NCBI GenBank assembly: GCA_019843655.1
Contig: JACDQD010000007.1
Location: 21,656,365 to 21,720,364, forward strand
From: Lethocerus indicus
Taxonomy: Eukaryota > Arthropoda > Insecta > Hemiptera > Belostomatidae
Direction: 5' to 3'
DNA: 64,000 bases
Both the position numbers and the translations under genes were made by a program. This document shows, piece after piece, positions 13,113 through 50,562 of the stretch. The notes beneath the pieces were generated by a model, which was given only the letters and a program-made list of their open reading frames with translations, was not told where the DNA came from and ran no database searches. Each line of letters begins with the position of its first letter. Positions within the stretch are counted from its first letter, which is position 1.

Positions 13113-13114
<2 letters not shown>

Positions 13115-14322
13115 GTCACGAGCGCGCGCGTGGACGCCCACCTATATACATAGGTGTAGAAAGTCTTTGAACTTATAAAGCGACACTTACTCGCGGTAGG
13201 GAAACCCATGGATGTCAAGAGCGCGATGGCCGTGGGAAAGGAAAAAACTACAGAGAAAAGAGAAGAGAAGACGAGGCAGGTGGATGATCGAGGGGCTCCA
13301 CCGACTTCGATTTTCGATTTCGATATATCTCTGATGAATATTAAACCAAATTCAATATCCTTAAAGAAAAGAATTGAAACTGAAGGAAAGTTACTATATC
13401 GATCTGCCGCAAATCGAGTCAGGTGGGTGGGACCCGACGATTCTTTAATTTATAGAAAATAAATATACAGAGGTTTAAAAGGACCGGCGACTAAAAAAAT
13501 CTAGGAAGGATAGCTTACAATCTAACTAATTAATGTCTTATACTTGGTACTGTAAAATTCAGAAATCATAACTGCGGTCGTTATGGAATATGAATGGTTA
13601 TTTAACGAGTATAAAACACGCTCGAGTATGAACGTGAATAAAATTACGATAAATAGTTATAAATTAATTAAATACGGAAGACTAGGGATGAATTTGTATG
13701 TTCAGAATACCCAGAGACACAACGGTACGATGCGATGACCACCCTGAGGAATGGACCAGTGCTCAAACATATACCAACATTGTACGCCCTAAAGAACCTC
13801 TTTCTTATTCGATAAACAGGACTACCGTTGGACCTAGGAGAGACGGGAAAGAAGGATCTGAATGAAGATTTAACCACAAATAGCTTATATTTTGTACGTC
13901 CTCCTCCGCATCATTTCAAGGGATCCGTTCCACAGGTATTCCTTATTTTCAACTGATCATTTATTTCACCATATCAGAGCGACCGAGAACTACATGAACT
14001 TCAACATTTGGAATTAAAGTTCGAATGGTAGAGAACCATAGTTCCAAGCGGCAAATTAGAGGTGGGTTACCGCCAATCGGCCCGAAGGACTTACTCGAGA
14101 GGCCGTCGAAGACCCCGACCGGCCTGCCACTACCATCAAGTATCGAATTATTTATCAAATTCTTTTGTGTGCGTACACGCAGGGAGGCGGTAGTGACCTT
14201 GAGGGGGGCAAACCACCGGGATAGAGGATAGGGGGCAGCACCATCGGGACGGGAGCCCCCCGTACACCCCCCGGTAGAACACACAAAATGGTAGCGCCCG
14301 ATCGCCTATTATGCCTTGTGTC

Positions 14323-14399
14323 GTGTGTGTGTGTGTGGTTGCGTGAGTGAGTGAGCTCGGTATAGGATTGTTTGTGCTCTGTGTGTGTGTGTGTGTGTG
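14323..14399. repeat. (GT)n compound microsatellite
   Basis: Two GT runs (14323-14338 and 14381-14399) separated by a GAGT-rich spacer. Confidence 0.9.
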
Positions 14400-15402
14400 C
14401 GCATTTGCGCATGCGTCCTTCACCCTTCTACACCCGTCCCGCCTTATCCTATTTTCTTATTCCCTCCTTCCTCTTCTTTCTCTCTTCCTATTTCTCTTCA
14501 CCTATCTCTTCTATTGTCTCCTCCTTCCTCGTGCGACCATTCGCTCCGCGTCGCTCGCACCGTTTTTAATCCCTCCAAGGTGTTCATCAAGAGAAACAAA
14601 AGGGAGGGAGGAATATTTTTCCATAGAAAAGTACGAATAAGTCACTTCGGTATTATGTTATCCTCAATGGTACTACCAGTTCTTCGAAGTTGGCGTTGTT
14701 CGCAAAGACCTAGAGGAACTGTCGGTGTATGAAGGGGGGGTTCTTGTGGGTGCCAGGGTTGGAAGGGCCGCAGGTCCCAAAACGTTATGCTCATATTACA
14801 AATTCCGGAGTATCACAGTTCCTAATAGTTGACAACAAATGAACTCTCAAGAGAACTACCCCAGATGAATCTCTCATTACTGTTTTTTATTTTAATACCA
14901 TCAGAAAAAATAACTTCACAGCTGTTACAAAGTTGCAAATTGGAACGTGAATGACCTCAGTCCGGTCAGATACCACCGGGTGACCCTGGGGGGTGTAACA
15001 ATGGAGGGGGCACATTATAAAATATAAATGTAAGTCGGATTATCGGTGTTTATCAAATTATGCAAGAATGAATAAACCTTAGGCTTTAATTATATTTTGA
15101 TCATCTATATATTGTTTTCAAGACAGGGTAGTTTTCATACTCAGGGCACGGGAGTAGGATGGATTTGATTCTCTAAGTAACTTTTCTAATTCTGTATAAT
15201 ATGAATTGTCCGAGTGAAATGTGGACGTAAAGAAATGCTATGACTAAGGCATAAATTAATTCAAAATATGAATGTCGGAAAGGTACCCACCCGTTCGTCC
15301 TTAACTTTGTACAGCTATCAAGTTTAAGAGCGTCAAACTTAAGAAAGAAAAGACAGAGAGGAAGGGTGAAAAATGCGAATGATGTGTAAGAAAGAAAGGA
15401 AT

Positions 15403-15519
<117 letters not shown>

Positions 15520-15973
15520 AGGGAAAGAAGGACGAAAGAGGGAGAGAGAGTGTGAGGAAGCACAGTTTGTAAATGGATCGATACTCGGTTAACAGAGTAC
15601 CAACTACATAGTTCAAACTATATATGGGGTATAAGTACATAAAAAGGAACAGAACCCTTATTTCTATCCGAAGATTCATCGACAACCCAGAGGGAAAAAT
15701 TGATTCCATCTCATAATTCAACATATTCGACCTAACACCAACATGTAAGCGTAATGGTTGAGCAGGTGGTACATAGTTGGCGGCCATCTTGCTTTATAAC
15801 ATTCAACGTCGAACGCCATGATGAATATACAGACAACTCACACGAGCACAATCTCCATTTACTCGGGGATGCCATGCCCAAAACTACACCCCATTAATGG
15901 CGATGTGAGCTCTCGACGTGAAATTACCCATAATCGAGTAATGAAATTAGATTTATCCATAATACAATAACGT

Positions 15974-15975
<2 letters not shown>

Positions 15976-16025
<50 letters not shown>
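15976..16025. repeat. (TA)n microsatellite
   Basis: An uninterrupted TA run of about 50 bases. A short (AAT)n run follows at 16284-16303. Confidence 0.95.
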
Positions 16026-16030
<5 letters not shown>

Positions 16031-18210
16031 TATATGAGTTTCCATGACACATAAAACAACATCAAATATTAATTATTAAAATTACTTTTCTTCGAATTCG
16101 ATTTCGTTTCTATATAATGGACTTTCATGCTAATAGATGGGATTATTCCTCTATCCATATTTCCTTCGTTTCCCATTACGAGTTTTTCATTCACGGGCAG
16201 AAATGCAAAAGTCGTTGAAATATTTTCGGGGCATGAAAAAACTCAAAAAGGAATAACTTCATAAATCAAACTAACTCGAGGGAAATAATAATAATAATAA
16301 TATAATATAGGTAGAACAATATTGGCAGCTAATCAGTACAGCGGGAGTAAACAAACGTGAAGCATAACAGAGGGGATAAGCAAATATTTAGGGTGTATGT
16401 GATATCGGAGGGATATCCGCTTATTAAATATCGCCCACTGGCCTATGAAAATTTGAATTAATAATCAAAACTGGTGTAGTAATTTCCAGTCATTACGAAT
16501 CATCATTTATCGACACCTCGAAATGAACTCTACAAAGAACTCAACAAAAACATCCAATCGACAATGGTACAGTCATGGCTCCAGTTACAATACTTTGGTT
16601 CATCCAAAAAACTATATTAGATCCAATTGAATAGGGTCAATAAAAAAAGCTTAATAATTGATTTCATACCGGTCGAAATAAAGATTCACCCCAATGTACC
16701 GCGCTACGTGTTTGCAACTAAGGCTAAACAATCTGTCCGAATTTTATGTATATTTCTTCACTGATATGTAAATTGCGAGCTATATTGATCCTATGAACAT
16801 AAATGAGATATATTTTCGATCTAACGCATCTTAGGGATTTATGTAGTAGGGGGTTTCAAAAGGATGACTAGATGTTATCTGGTCGGCAGATGGTCCCCTC
16901 GCAAGTCCTCTTTCATTTTTGTAAACAAATTTAGTTTCTACTTATTCTTATATTTCAAATTGTACCAAGGTTTATCGTACAGTCAGCCAGAATTTCAGCG
17001 TTGGAATAACTACACTGCCAGCGACGTCCGTCAGTCTTGCATCAAGAGAGCAGATAGTGGGGGCCAACGAGATTCACTAATCTACTGAACGAACGCTATT
17101 AAAAACTGAATCAGCGAGTGGAGACAGAAGACAGCAAGAATGAGTGCAGGGATCTCGAATTAAGTTCTATCCATCCTTCGTGCTGACCTTGTGGCGCAAT
17201 GTCCGCGTCAATTCGGACTGTAAACAAATACAGGTTCGGAATATAATTTAGAAAGATTTATTTCGCGTCACGATGGATGGTCATTTCCAGAAAGGTTTAT
17301 TTTCGCTAGATTATTCCGTACTCCAAGAAAAATGGAGCCGTGACACCCCTTCCCACCATTCCGGAAATTCCTAGCTTTCCACTGCAGCACGATAAGGATA
17401 ATGGCCAATTCACTCCGAGTTTCATAACAATCCTGTTAGCTCTGATTAATCCGTACTTAATTTGTATAACACGAGAGAGTATTTTAAGTCGTTGGACCAT
17501 GAGGAACATTGCGGAGGTGGGTCACCTCGAGGTTAAAACAAAGGTATGAATTAAAAGGGAGTGTCGCGATACAGCAAATCGATATTTGCACCGTAATTTG
17601 GGCGTGTTCGAAGAAACGACCATTAGAAAATTTGAAATAATACATTATAATTGGGCGTACGTTAATGCATTAGTAGCTGATAAGAACGCATTTTGAACAA
17701 CTCCGACACCGGTGAACAGTTTAAACTTATTTCTAGAATTTAGAAATTCTAGACTACTCGTAGAGCAGATGCGCGCGCGCGTACTTCGAAAAACATCGAT
17801 GCGAATACTCGCAACCACCGAATCCAGTTCGTAAGCGACCCTTCCTACATAAAAAGTCTACCATTTTGCGTCAAAAATTTCATGAGAACATGAAATGCAT
17901 TCAAGGTTTTAAATCTGTGACCGGCAGCAATACAAAGTTCTCTTATACGGCTCCTCTGATACCATAAAATCAAAATATAATTAGTACTCGTGGTACCTTC
18001 CCAACCGGCTAGGAGGTGCCCCCTCCCTCAAATATATATCATCATCGACATTAAGAATGCGCAAGGAAAAATACTATTAGGAATGGCCTTCAAAAGAAGA
18101 AGGTTTCCTTAATATAATAAAAGATTAAACTTTGAAACTGCATACATATTCTCTTCACACACATGCGTACGCACCATTCATCACATTATCTGTCTCTTGA
18201 CCCAGTTTAG

Positions 18211-18215
<5 letters not shown>

Positions 18216-18255
<40 letters not shown>
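18216..18255. repeat. (TA)n microsatellite
   Basis: An uninterrupted TA run of about 40 bases. Confidence 0.95.
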
Positions 18256-18259
<4 letters not shown>

Positions 18260-19848
18260 GACTATATAATTAGGTCAAAGTTGGTTAATGTCAATTAAGA
18301 AAAAAATAGAATATATATGAATACGGAGGGTGGTTTTTGGAAGTAGAATTCAGGTGGTTAAGAGGCGGGCTGTTGAGGCGATCCTCGATGGCTAATAATA
18401 ATACACAGTTGGGTATCATCGTATCGGTTTATTTGAGGCCGCCGTCAGGGTTGCCACCTTAACGCAGACGAAAAACGAACGACGACCCCCCCAAATATTG
18501 ATCGGCGTGGAAATGTGCACCCCCCACAGCAAAACCCCTAAACATAATCCACCATACCCACATTTTTAGATCGATCCCCACCCAAGGAATTCCTGAAAAT
18601 TAGGCCAAACGTTGAGCAAGAACTGTGAAGTTAATTAAATCCTCGATCCCCGGTGTTAAACAGCATCGAAACCGAAGCGTAGAATCCCAGGGCTACCGAC
18701 CGAGCGCACCTGGTCTGGAGTCTGGAACATGGTTTAGGAAAAGGGGGGGAGGGACAGAGAGAGAGTGAACGAACTTTCTCTGTAACATTCATAATCACTT
18801 CAAGGAACATTCATAATCATCCTATAATCGATGATCCATACTAAAAATAATTTATTAAGCCAGACCTAAAAAACATACATTTTTTCTGGGGAATAAAACA
18901 CTGATGGGGCCAATGGCATGTATATATATCGAAATTCGGTAACCTATTTTTGAATTTCCGTTTTGTTTTGTATTTTACAATTGCAATTTCCGCCGAAGAA
19001 GAAGAAACACTTACTGGATTTACGGAAATATAAAATAAGACTCTAGGGTAACACCTTTTACGCACAATTTATAAGCTACTTGAGATTAAAAAGAGAATCA
19101 AGTATCAAAATCTTATTTCTGATTTTCACACGCGTATAGGCGTGGTGTGTGTAGTCGCACAGGTGAGAGCCCTAAGCGAACCTCCCCCGCTCTCCTGGAA
19201 TTCCGAAGCGGAACGCGTCGACCGCCTGGGGATCGATAAGACTTTCACGATATTTAATTCTAAACCTAACATGAACTTCAAGAATCTAAGAAGTTAAAGG
19301 AAAAAATTACAAACGTTCGTTCGCAGATATTGTGACGAGCGATATAGAGATGGATAGTAACTAGGTCAGGTAAATCCCCTATTAAGGAGGATATCAAAAA
19401 TTAAAATGTTTTTTATATTTTTAAAATGGAGGGGATGGCACATATCCGGCAACCGATTGGGAATGTCAAAATGCAGTGCGATCGTGAGTTACGCCCTAAA
19501 ATCGGTCACGCCTTAAAATCGTAGTGGAGGCAACCTTTCAGAATATGATCTCTATGCTCTTCCAAAAACAATCAAGAAGAACTAAAAGCTTAACCCAAAG
19601 GGTGGTATACGATTATTTCGAGGAAAAATATTAGTTCCCATTTATACCATATACCCATATATATCAGACTGTGTAAGGTCAAGAGGCGCTAGTCGACCAA
19701 GGGATAATGTATTCGTGATAGATGAGACTACACTAAACCAATTAAGTGATGAAGTTCATTCTAGTGAACGACAGAGGAATTAAGTAAGTTTCCTTAATTT
19801 GAGATAATTATTAATATACTCCCGGAGTACAGTGGACGAATCGAGTAC

Positions 19849-19897
19849 GAATCGTGGTAGTCGACCACGGTCTCGATTCCAGTTCGAGAGCTCGAAC
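19849..19897. repeat. Cluster of short inverted repeats
   Basis: GAATCG pairs with CGATTC across 19849-19879 and encloses GTGGT/ACCAC. Immediately downstream, GTTCGAG and CTCGAAC (19882-19897) are perfect inverted copies separated by two bases. No family is recognised. Confidence 0.7.
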
Positions 19898-22303
19898 CCA
19901 CTCCCGGCTCCCCTCCTCCCTTCACCCTACCTGGCACTCATAATATCACTATGTGTTACATACAGCTATTTCCAAAAATAAACTCGGTAGACCCTTACTG
20001 TTAGAAAATAACTCGTCGGTAAAAACCCGAGCTGCGGGATTAGGAAAAGGCCTACCGAAAGTTTCGGTAGGAGAGGCCGGTACGCGAAGTTAGAACCGGG
20101 AAAGGAAACGGCGCCCGTTGTATAGACGTCCGACATTACAAAACATGGCCGCCAGACGCGCCGGCCTTTTTGGCGAGTCTCGAGTTTTCGCACATGACCG
20201 CGAGGAGAAAAAAAGGGAGAGAAGAGTGGACGGAAGGAACGTACAGGCTGATAAGAGAGCCGAGAAACGGAACCAGAGTGGGGGAGGGAATTAAGTTAAA
20301 ACAAGGAGAGTAGTGGTACGGAAGAAGCTAAGAAAATGTTCGATAAGCTAAAAAAAGTAATCGGGAAAACCCCCCGCATCAATTTCATGAGACAAAATTT
20401 CCCCCCATTGCAATGCTCGCTATAATGATATGAACCGCCGAAACCAATAATACGGAGATTATGGATTAATTTTTAAATAAAAGTACAGGTACAACGCGTA
20501 AGAAATTTTGGTCGTCATATATAGGGGTTGGTTTTTAATTGCTTTCATAATATATATCGAATAGATAGGCTACCAATAGAAGTCTTCTGATGGCTTGTCG
20601 ATTACCAGACCCGCATAGCCCGTTAATAATTAGTGAACATCAATTCGTGACCCCACGTTTTTAAATACCTTAGGTAACTTAAAGTAAGTTTACTAAAACT
20701 TTAATACCGAAAGTGATTATTTAGCGGCTCGAATTTAGAAAATTGACAAAAGAATGTGGTATAACACAATTGTTATAGGAAAAAAAATTATACAGAAGTT
20801 GAAGACAGTAACTCGAGATAAGATAAAAATATGTATGTGTATATAAATTAGTACAGTAGACCACGTCACAGGCACTCGTTGCCAGCACGCTCTATCGGCT
20901 CAACTCAAAGTTGCAATTTTAGATTGTTACTTTCACAACTGGGCGGATTATGTCCAGATTATGGGATGGGCAACTTAAATTTGAGGGCTGGAAAGCCCGC
21001 AAGGGACAACGCTTCAATGACAGTAACTATTTTTAGCGTAAACGTTTTTTTTAGAAACCAAAGGTTTAAATCGGTTACAATGCACGGTGGTGATTACTTA
21101 AGAACGGAAAATGAGTTGGAGTTAGTGATTCACACGTTCAACATTCGCACTGGGTACGAAGTACTTCCTTCGCATAAAAATATTGAGGAATTTAAACAAG
21201 CCTGTACTGAAAATAAATAAAAGGTATATAATTGCCTACATCATGCCAAGATAAAGCGGAACACGAAAAGTCTCGAATATTTCGACCTTGAAATGTATTT
21301 CCCTGACAGGTACACAGTAAATGGCCATCTCTCCGCTGATTTTCATAAGAAAAATTAACGAAACGAAACATATAGAAAGGGCAACCTCGAAAATGCAATG
21401 TCAACATTTATTCCCCGAAGATAAAACATATTAATTTCAACCCGTAGTATCTATTTCAGGAGAGGGCAGGAAAGGAATTTTCCTTCGAAGCATAAAAAGT
21501 TAAAAATAATTCGGAATAAAGCCTCCCGTTTGATACCAACCAATAATTTAATCCCACAACGAATTACAACTTACAAGCCAAATAAAACTTGAAAATTCCT
21601 GTGATAATTTCTTGTTCCTAATGAACTAGATATTTGTTGTACCTAAACGAAATAATATCGCTAATATAGTCGATGTTCGAAATGGAATTAAGCACTTAAT
21701 ATAACTCATCTCTGTAGATTTTATAAACATTAGAAATTAAAAAAAATATATTTTATAATTAATACGTTTGGCCTGATTTCATAAACCAGTAGTTTGCGGC
21801 TTTTCGCAATATTCCATTTTATATTTCTTCTACTTTCATCTCTGAAACTTGACGCTGAGTTTATAGCCATCGCCAGAAGAGTACAGTTCGTATTCATTCC
21901 GTTCCGACGAGAATAAAAGCATTATAACCTAAGGTTTAATACATACATATATTCTTTATGGATGAAGAAACTGCGCACAAATATATAGACAACAAACGTG
22001 GCCCCCGCCCCCACCCACGATGGGCTAATGGGGGATCCCTGCAAACAGGTGCCAACAGAAACCGAACAAAGTTAAGTTTCATATAGTCACTACGGGATTA
22101 ACATAATCGCTAGATGACAAAATCTTTGGTTTAGTTTTAGACCAAAATGGTAATAGAACACAGAATATTGAAAGGAGGATTCCATTTTGTCATTTACTAA
22201 TCCCTTATTTCAGCAGTATGTACAAATTTAGTCTTTGTAAATCAAAAACCATGAAAATCGTGATATCAAAAACACCTATAATAGTTTCTGAGTGAACATA
22301 TAT

Positions 22304-22305
<2 letters not shown>

Positions 22306-22368
<63 letters not shown>
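22306..22368. repeat. (TA)n microsatellite
   Basis: An uninterrupted TA run of about 62 bases, the longest TA tract in the window. Confidence 0.95.
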
Positions 22369-22370
<2 letters not shown>

Positions 22371-25300
22371 TTTACGGAAAAGATATTATTTAAAACATTT
22401 TTATTCCGTTTTCATTTCGTAAAAATACCATTTTAACTCGACAAAATCTTGAATTCTAAAATTTTCAAACTGATTCAACATTCTGCTATAAGCAGATATG
22501 GAGGGAGGTCATAAAACGCAAAATATGGATGCATAGGCGGGGGAGTATTAGTTTTGTGAACAGAGAATGAGAGGGCAGCCATTTTCAATAATTTGTTAAT
22601 CAATATTTCAAGATGGTGGCATCCACCCTAGCTCGCTAGTAACGAGTCATACTCTTGGGGCACGCTTCTAACCTCCTCCCCCCCCCTCGCGACTATTACA
22701 CCTTCGATATTTAAAAATAAAAATATAATGCTCAATGGCATGTATTGAGAAGAATCCCCCATCACTATTTTGGACGATTATTAGCACAAACTGTGCGGAT
22801 TTGCCCAGATACCTTGAAGATTGTAACAATCACTTAAATACTCTCAGGCAATACGACAATATTGGACTCTTAATTTGGATTCCCCACGACACACTTTCTT
22901 ATAATATACACACAGCATTTTTATACCGGAAGTTGATATTCAGGAAAGTTATATGAACACCAAGTTAGTTTGGACCTCATACAATTTAGCTTCGACGTTC
23001 TTCACAGTAGTGGTAAAGTACGAGAAGAGGGACCTATCTCGTTCACAATTTTATCGGTACTTATTGTATTAATGTTATTGCATAGAAATGTTGCTCCCCT
23101 TTTTTCACTTAAGCATCCGAATGGGTTCGCCAAATAAGCTTACGGTGAAACTGCCCGGATTCTTGAACTGCTCTGAATTTGTCTATTGCACGGAGTTAGG
23201 AAGACGGTGGGATGTCGGTTCAGGTTCCTTAAAATCGATATCGGGACATTAGGATTTAGTCTTGGAGTTTTAGAATTTGGCCGGTAGGAGCGCCTCGCTG
23301 TAGATGTCTTCCTTATAAAACCACCATACGGAGTCATGCAAAAGAAGGAAGCGGCGATAGAATCAAAAATCAATCGAGATATTCAAATAAAAAAAATCAC
23401 ATCCCTATCTATTTTAAATATCATAGTTTAATAATACAGTAGTTCCTTTCTTTTTTAGTGTTCTTGGTTCGCAAGAATACGTTATAATTTATCACATAAG
23501 TGGGCGACCACCCTACTACCTCTAAAGTGAAAGGCACAATTTTTTACACTTCGCAGATAAAATGCGCAGAAATAATGAATGATTAAACATTCATCAACAA
23601 ATTTAAAACAGAAACAAACAATGACTCATAGAGAAGGCCTTTGGTACCCGTCCTGTGCAATCACTTAAATCAATAAATAATAATTACTGGTTATATTTTC
23701 CGATAATAAATTATTTTTTAAAAATCAATCGGCCGGGCGTAAAGAATAGCTTCGATCGTACCCGCACTCTCCTCCGTACATTCGCAAACCACTGAAAAGC
23801 CTAAGAATGAAGAAAGGGAAAATCACTTCTTAAATGATACTTCCCGGTCTTTTGGCGATAATGAAAAGGAATTCCTGTAACATGCAATTAGAACAATATG
23901 AGTTTATATCTAAGTACTTTTATTAAATTAAAGAAATGTTACAAGAAGGCTTCAGATTGGATACTATCGCGGTTATAATTTGAACAACTCTTTTTCGACT
24001 GAACTAATGGTGAATGAGTGTCGAATGAAAACGTACACGAAACAAAATAGTAGGATATGAAAGACGAACATGATTTTGTCAACAACCAGGTTCCCCGCAG
24101 GAATTTCCCTTTCGTGTCATTAACAATAATAATAATGTCATTAAAAAATCCCATGCCTAATGTGTATCGCACAATGGAGGAAAACGGCATAATGTCAAAG
24201 GCGCCGAATCATTTCAGTTTTCCACGGTATAGCAAAACCTAAAAAAGACTGCTTAAAACAGGACAAAGGTAAAACGATCTGCAATATTTTGTATAAGTTC
24301 GGTAAACTATTTTTCATTAAACCAGATATAAATTGGGATAAGAAAAGATCGTAAATATCGTCGTCTTTTACATCTCCGAAGTTGGATCCATGTACCAGAA
24401 ATGTGAACTAAAAATACCCGGATCCCACCTATGTCGGGCTAAATAAGGGTTTTAAAATAATAATCGCTGCATTTATTACAACTAATTTTATATGATCAGA
24501 TGGACATTTTCAATTGTATTGCGATACAAGGTATAATTCAAATGAATCAGACAGATATAGTGATCGGAGATATGAACAAACATTTGAATATATTAATAGT
24601 TAAATGGTAATTCCAGGTATCTTCACATGTTGCTAAACAAATATATATCCTATTCTCTCAGGTTGTCCTACTTTGATATGTTTCTGTAATATATTCAAAA
24701 TGTGTTCAGGCATATAAACGATTCTTCCGGAGTTTGGGTAACAAAAAAGGTTATCATTATCCGATGCTGTAATTGATACAGATTTCCAAAATCGTCTCAG
24801 TTACAACGAAACATGATCGTTACGATGAACGATCCAGGTAGATGCTACGCGCGTTTGAAAAAACTATACTTTCTGATATTTAAACTGATGGGCTTTAATT
24901 AATACGGCACTCATTTGAAAACTAGAAAACGGACGTGGGAACGTGTTAATATCTTATTATTACAGTGTTGAAACCGATTGTCATGACAAAGTACACTGAG
25001 ATGTGTATTTGACAATTTACCTACCGACCGTTTTATTTGAATAGACCGGGAGGGAAGAATTATTTCGCAGTCTCAGTTAGGCAGTCTAAGTTAACAACTG
25101 GCAATACCCAAAGATAAAAATAAACGAGTTGGCTTCCTACGACGATTTTCCAACTCTTATGTTCTCAACCATGAGATTTCAGACATGCTTGTTAACCAAC
25201 CAGGATTGCAATAATGAAAAACGACAATCGCGCCATTACAATATTGGAAATCGTAAATAGATACATTTACCATGGACAATGCGTGGAAGGCATACGCTAC

Positions 25301-27504
25301 CCTAATAGCTTATAAATTATAGTTTTGAAGAAGAAGCTAACTCAATTCTATCAGTCAATTCTATAAGAAGTAAACAGAATTGGTAATTCTATATCGACAT
25401 GAGGTATTGTGCTAAAAGAATAGATTGAGCTGATTTTATTTTGTGGTTCTCTGTGTCGTAAACAATCCAAGAACTAAAAGTTGAAAATGCCCACTATCAA
25501 AAAATTCCCGAAATTTCTGAGCAAAGAACTATATGCCGTAACGAAATCATCAGGTACAAGATACTTTTATATGTTACTGTATTACTCAACTATTGTAGAA
25601 ACTATCAGCCTATAATGTTCCCACACCCTCATATATATGGTCTTATAATTCAAAACTTATGTAATTTTAAGGTGTGTATAATTTAATTTTGAAAGTTCTA
25701 GTTTCTGGAGTAAAATCAATCTAATTGAATCCTTATACCCGAACCACTCTGAAATTAGTACCACTAGTAATCGACAGTTGAACATAAAAATTCGTGGATT
25801 TCTTTCAGCGATCAATTAAATGTTTGAAACATTTCCCTACAAGTTCCCTAGGGATTCCTATCATCACATTGAATAAGATTTACGCGATTATACGAGATTA
25901 CCCTAAAGATGTCCGTATGAAGGCCGTTTTGACAATTTATGCTTGGTAACAGGGCTCCTTGATGAGGAACTAACAAGACGGTACGAGATTAGATTAACCG
26001 TGCCTCGGCGGTACAGTATCATTCCCCTTGACGAATAGCCCTGTGGCTTTCCGTCACTTGGCCACTCGTCATCTCTTTCCTCGTGATGAATTAAATCACT
26101 CCGACCGAAACCACCCCCACAAACTCAATTGCTAAGCATCTCGTTTTAAACTGTCCAGATAACTTTAGTTCGGAATTTAAGGTCGAGGAACCAGTCGCCG
26201 GGCAGTGTCGGGAGCAAAACGTCACCAAGGGAATACATTTTTACAAAAAGTCAGGATAACTTCAGTAGAAATGCCTGTAACAATTTGGTTCTTGTAAACC
26301 TAAGCAAAGTTCCCGATTTTAACACCCCAAATTGAAATTAAAATAAATGCAAATATAAGAAACATAATTTAAAAACTACTTTATTCCTCTGTAATCGGTC
26401 AATTGTTTTCACTTAACCTCTTGTTACGTCAATTTATAAATGTTACCACGCATTGTACACCAGTACTGTACAGGAACAAAGAGCATTTATCATTATAATT
26501 ATGTAATTATTGATATTAAATTTAAATTTGTATTTGCCACATATAGCGTGGATATTGTTTATACCATTTTTTATATAATTCCATTCATCACGCATGCAAA
26601 CATCGATGTAACAAAAACGAAAGTAGTAACGTTGGCTTAGATTGAATCGTCAGTGTAGTACTCGCTAGGTATTCCGTAATCCAACTCCTACGGCCCCTGG
26701 AAGGTTGTAATCCTGATAACGGCTCGAGGTCGAACATTTTTACGATCACATATAACTTCCCCCCCTTCCGGGTAACACAGTAGTGATCACCATATTTTTT
26801 TCATATCCCATTCATCAAATGGATTCATGAAAATGCAAACATGAATAGGTAATGACGGGATTAAAAGCCGCTAAACGATTCTCCAAGTTCGTCCCACGAT
26901 TAATATAAATTTGTTGTGGAATGACTACAATAATAAAATGAAATAAGCACTCCGTATACTATTACGTGCTTTCGCACAGCTGGACTAAGAAAGGTAATAA
27001 GGATAGGCAGGAGTAGTACCATTTGGTCAATATAACACTAAAAAGTAATTATTTCCAACCGGTTGTTTAGGCTGAAATCAAACCGATTCGGTTCTTCACC
27101 AACTTCAATACTACGTATCGCTACGGTCTTCGAGCAAAGGGGGCACAATATAACATGCAACATACTGTTGTAAAAAAAGTCCAGTGAACGGTACTTTTAA
27201 ATAAGACAAACCTTCATTTTAACGTTCCGAGCCATGCGAAAAATAGAGGGTTTTTTGTAGAAATAAGTTTCTACAATGAGGTGCTAAGTGAGCACCTACG
27301 GGGACCACCGACTTCGGGAGGTGGATCTCTCTTTTTACTATTAATTGAAATTGGAAATTGCAGGATATCGATTAACTCCATAACTCTAAACAGATAACCG
27401 TATTATGAGTAGGTTAAAAAGAGACCAATAATATGGAAGCTGTTAATTGCCTTAATCAAATTATTGAAGTATTTGTGACATAATGAGGGGTACCGGGAAC
27501 AGTA

Positions 27505-27510
27505 TTTAAT
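27505..27510 (-). terminator. Possible poly(A) signal of the KIAA1143-like gene
   Basis: ATTAAA on the minus strand, about 290 bases past the stop codon. I saw no AATAAA nearer. It is a weak candidate. Confidence 0.25.
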
Positions 27511-27800
27511 GAGTTCGGCTGAGTGGTCAGATTAAAATATAACGCAAAAATAAATATTTTTAACTTAAATTTCACTTCTCAATCATTCTTTTTTCTTCAA
27601 GTCATTAAATAGTGGCACCGCTAAGACTACTGTTCCGGACCCCCTTCCCATTAATAAAAGTATATAAATATTGGACTGGGTGTTAAATTCTATTAGTATA
27701 ATTAAACAAAGAATAAGTTGACTCACAGTGTTGAGGTCTGTCTGATAATTATCGAATCAGAAGTTTTATCAGTCTTTTCTCTCTGTGTCCCTGTTGAAGG

Positions 27801-50562
<22,762 letters not shown>

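Noticed and set aside
12826..13218. ORFs with Tyr/Ile and Val/Cys repeats
   Set aside because: They are translations of (TA)n and (CA)n tracts.
13208..13462. 84-codon plus-strand ORF with a charged N-terminus
   Set aside because: No domain, no conserved pattern and no supporting splice or promoter context.
20879..21220. 113-codon plus-strand ORF in the intergenic region
   Set aside because: Chance length, no domain, no coding composition and no splice context.
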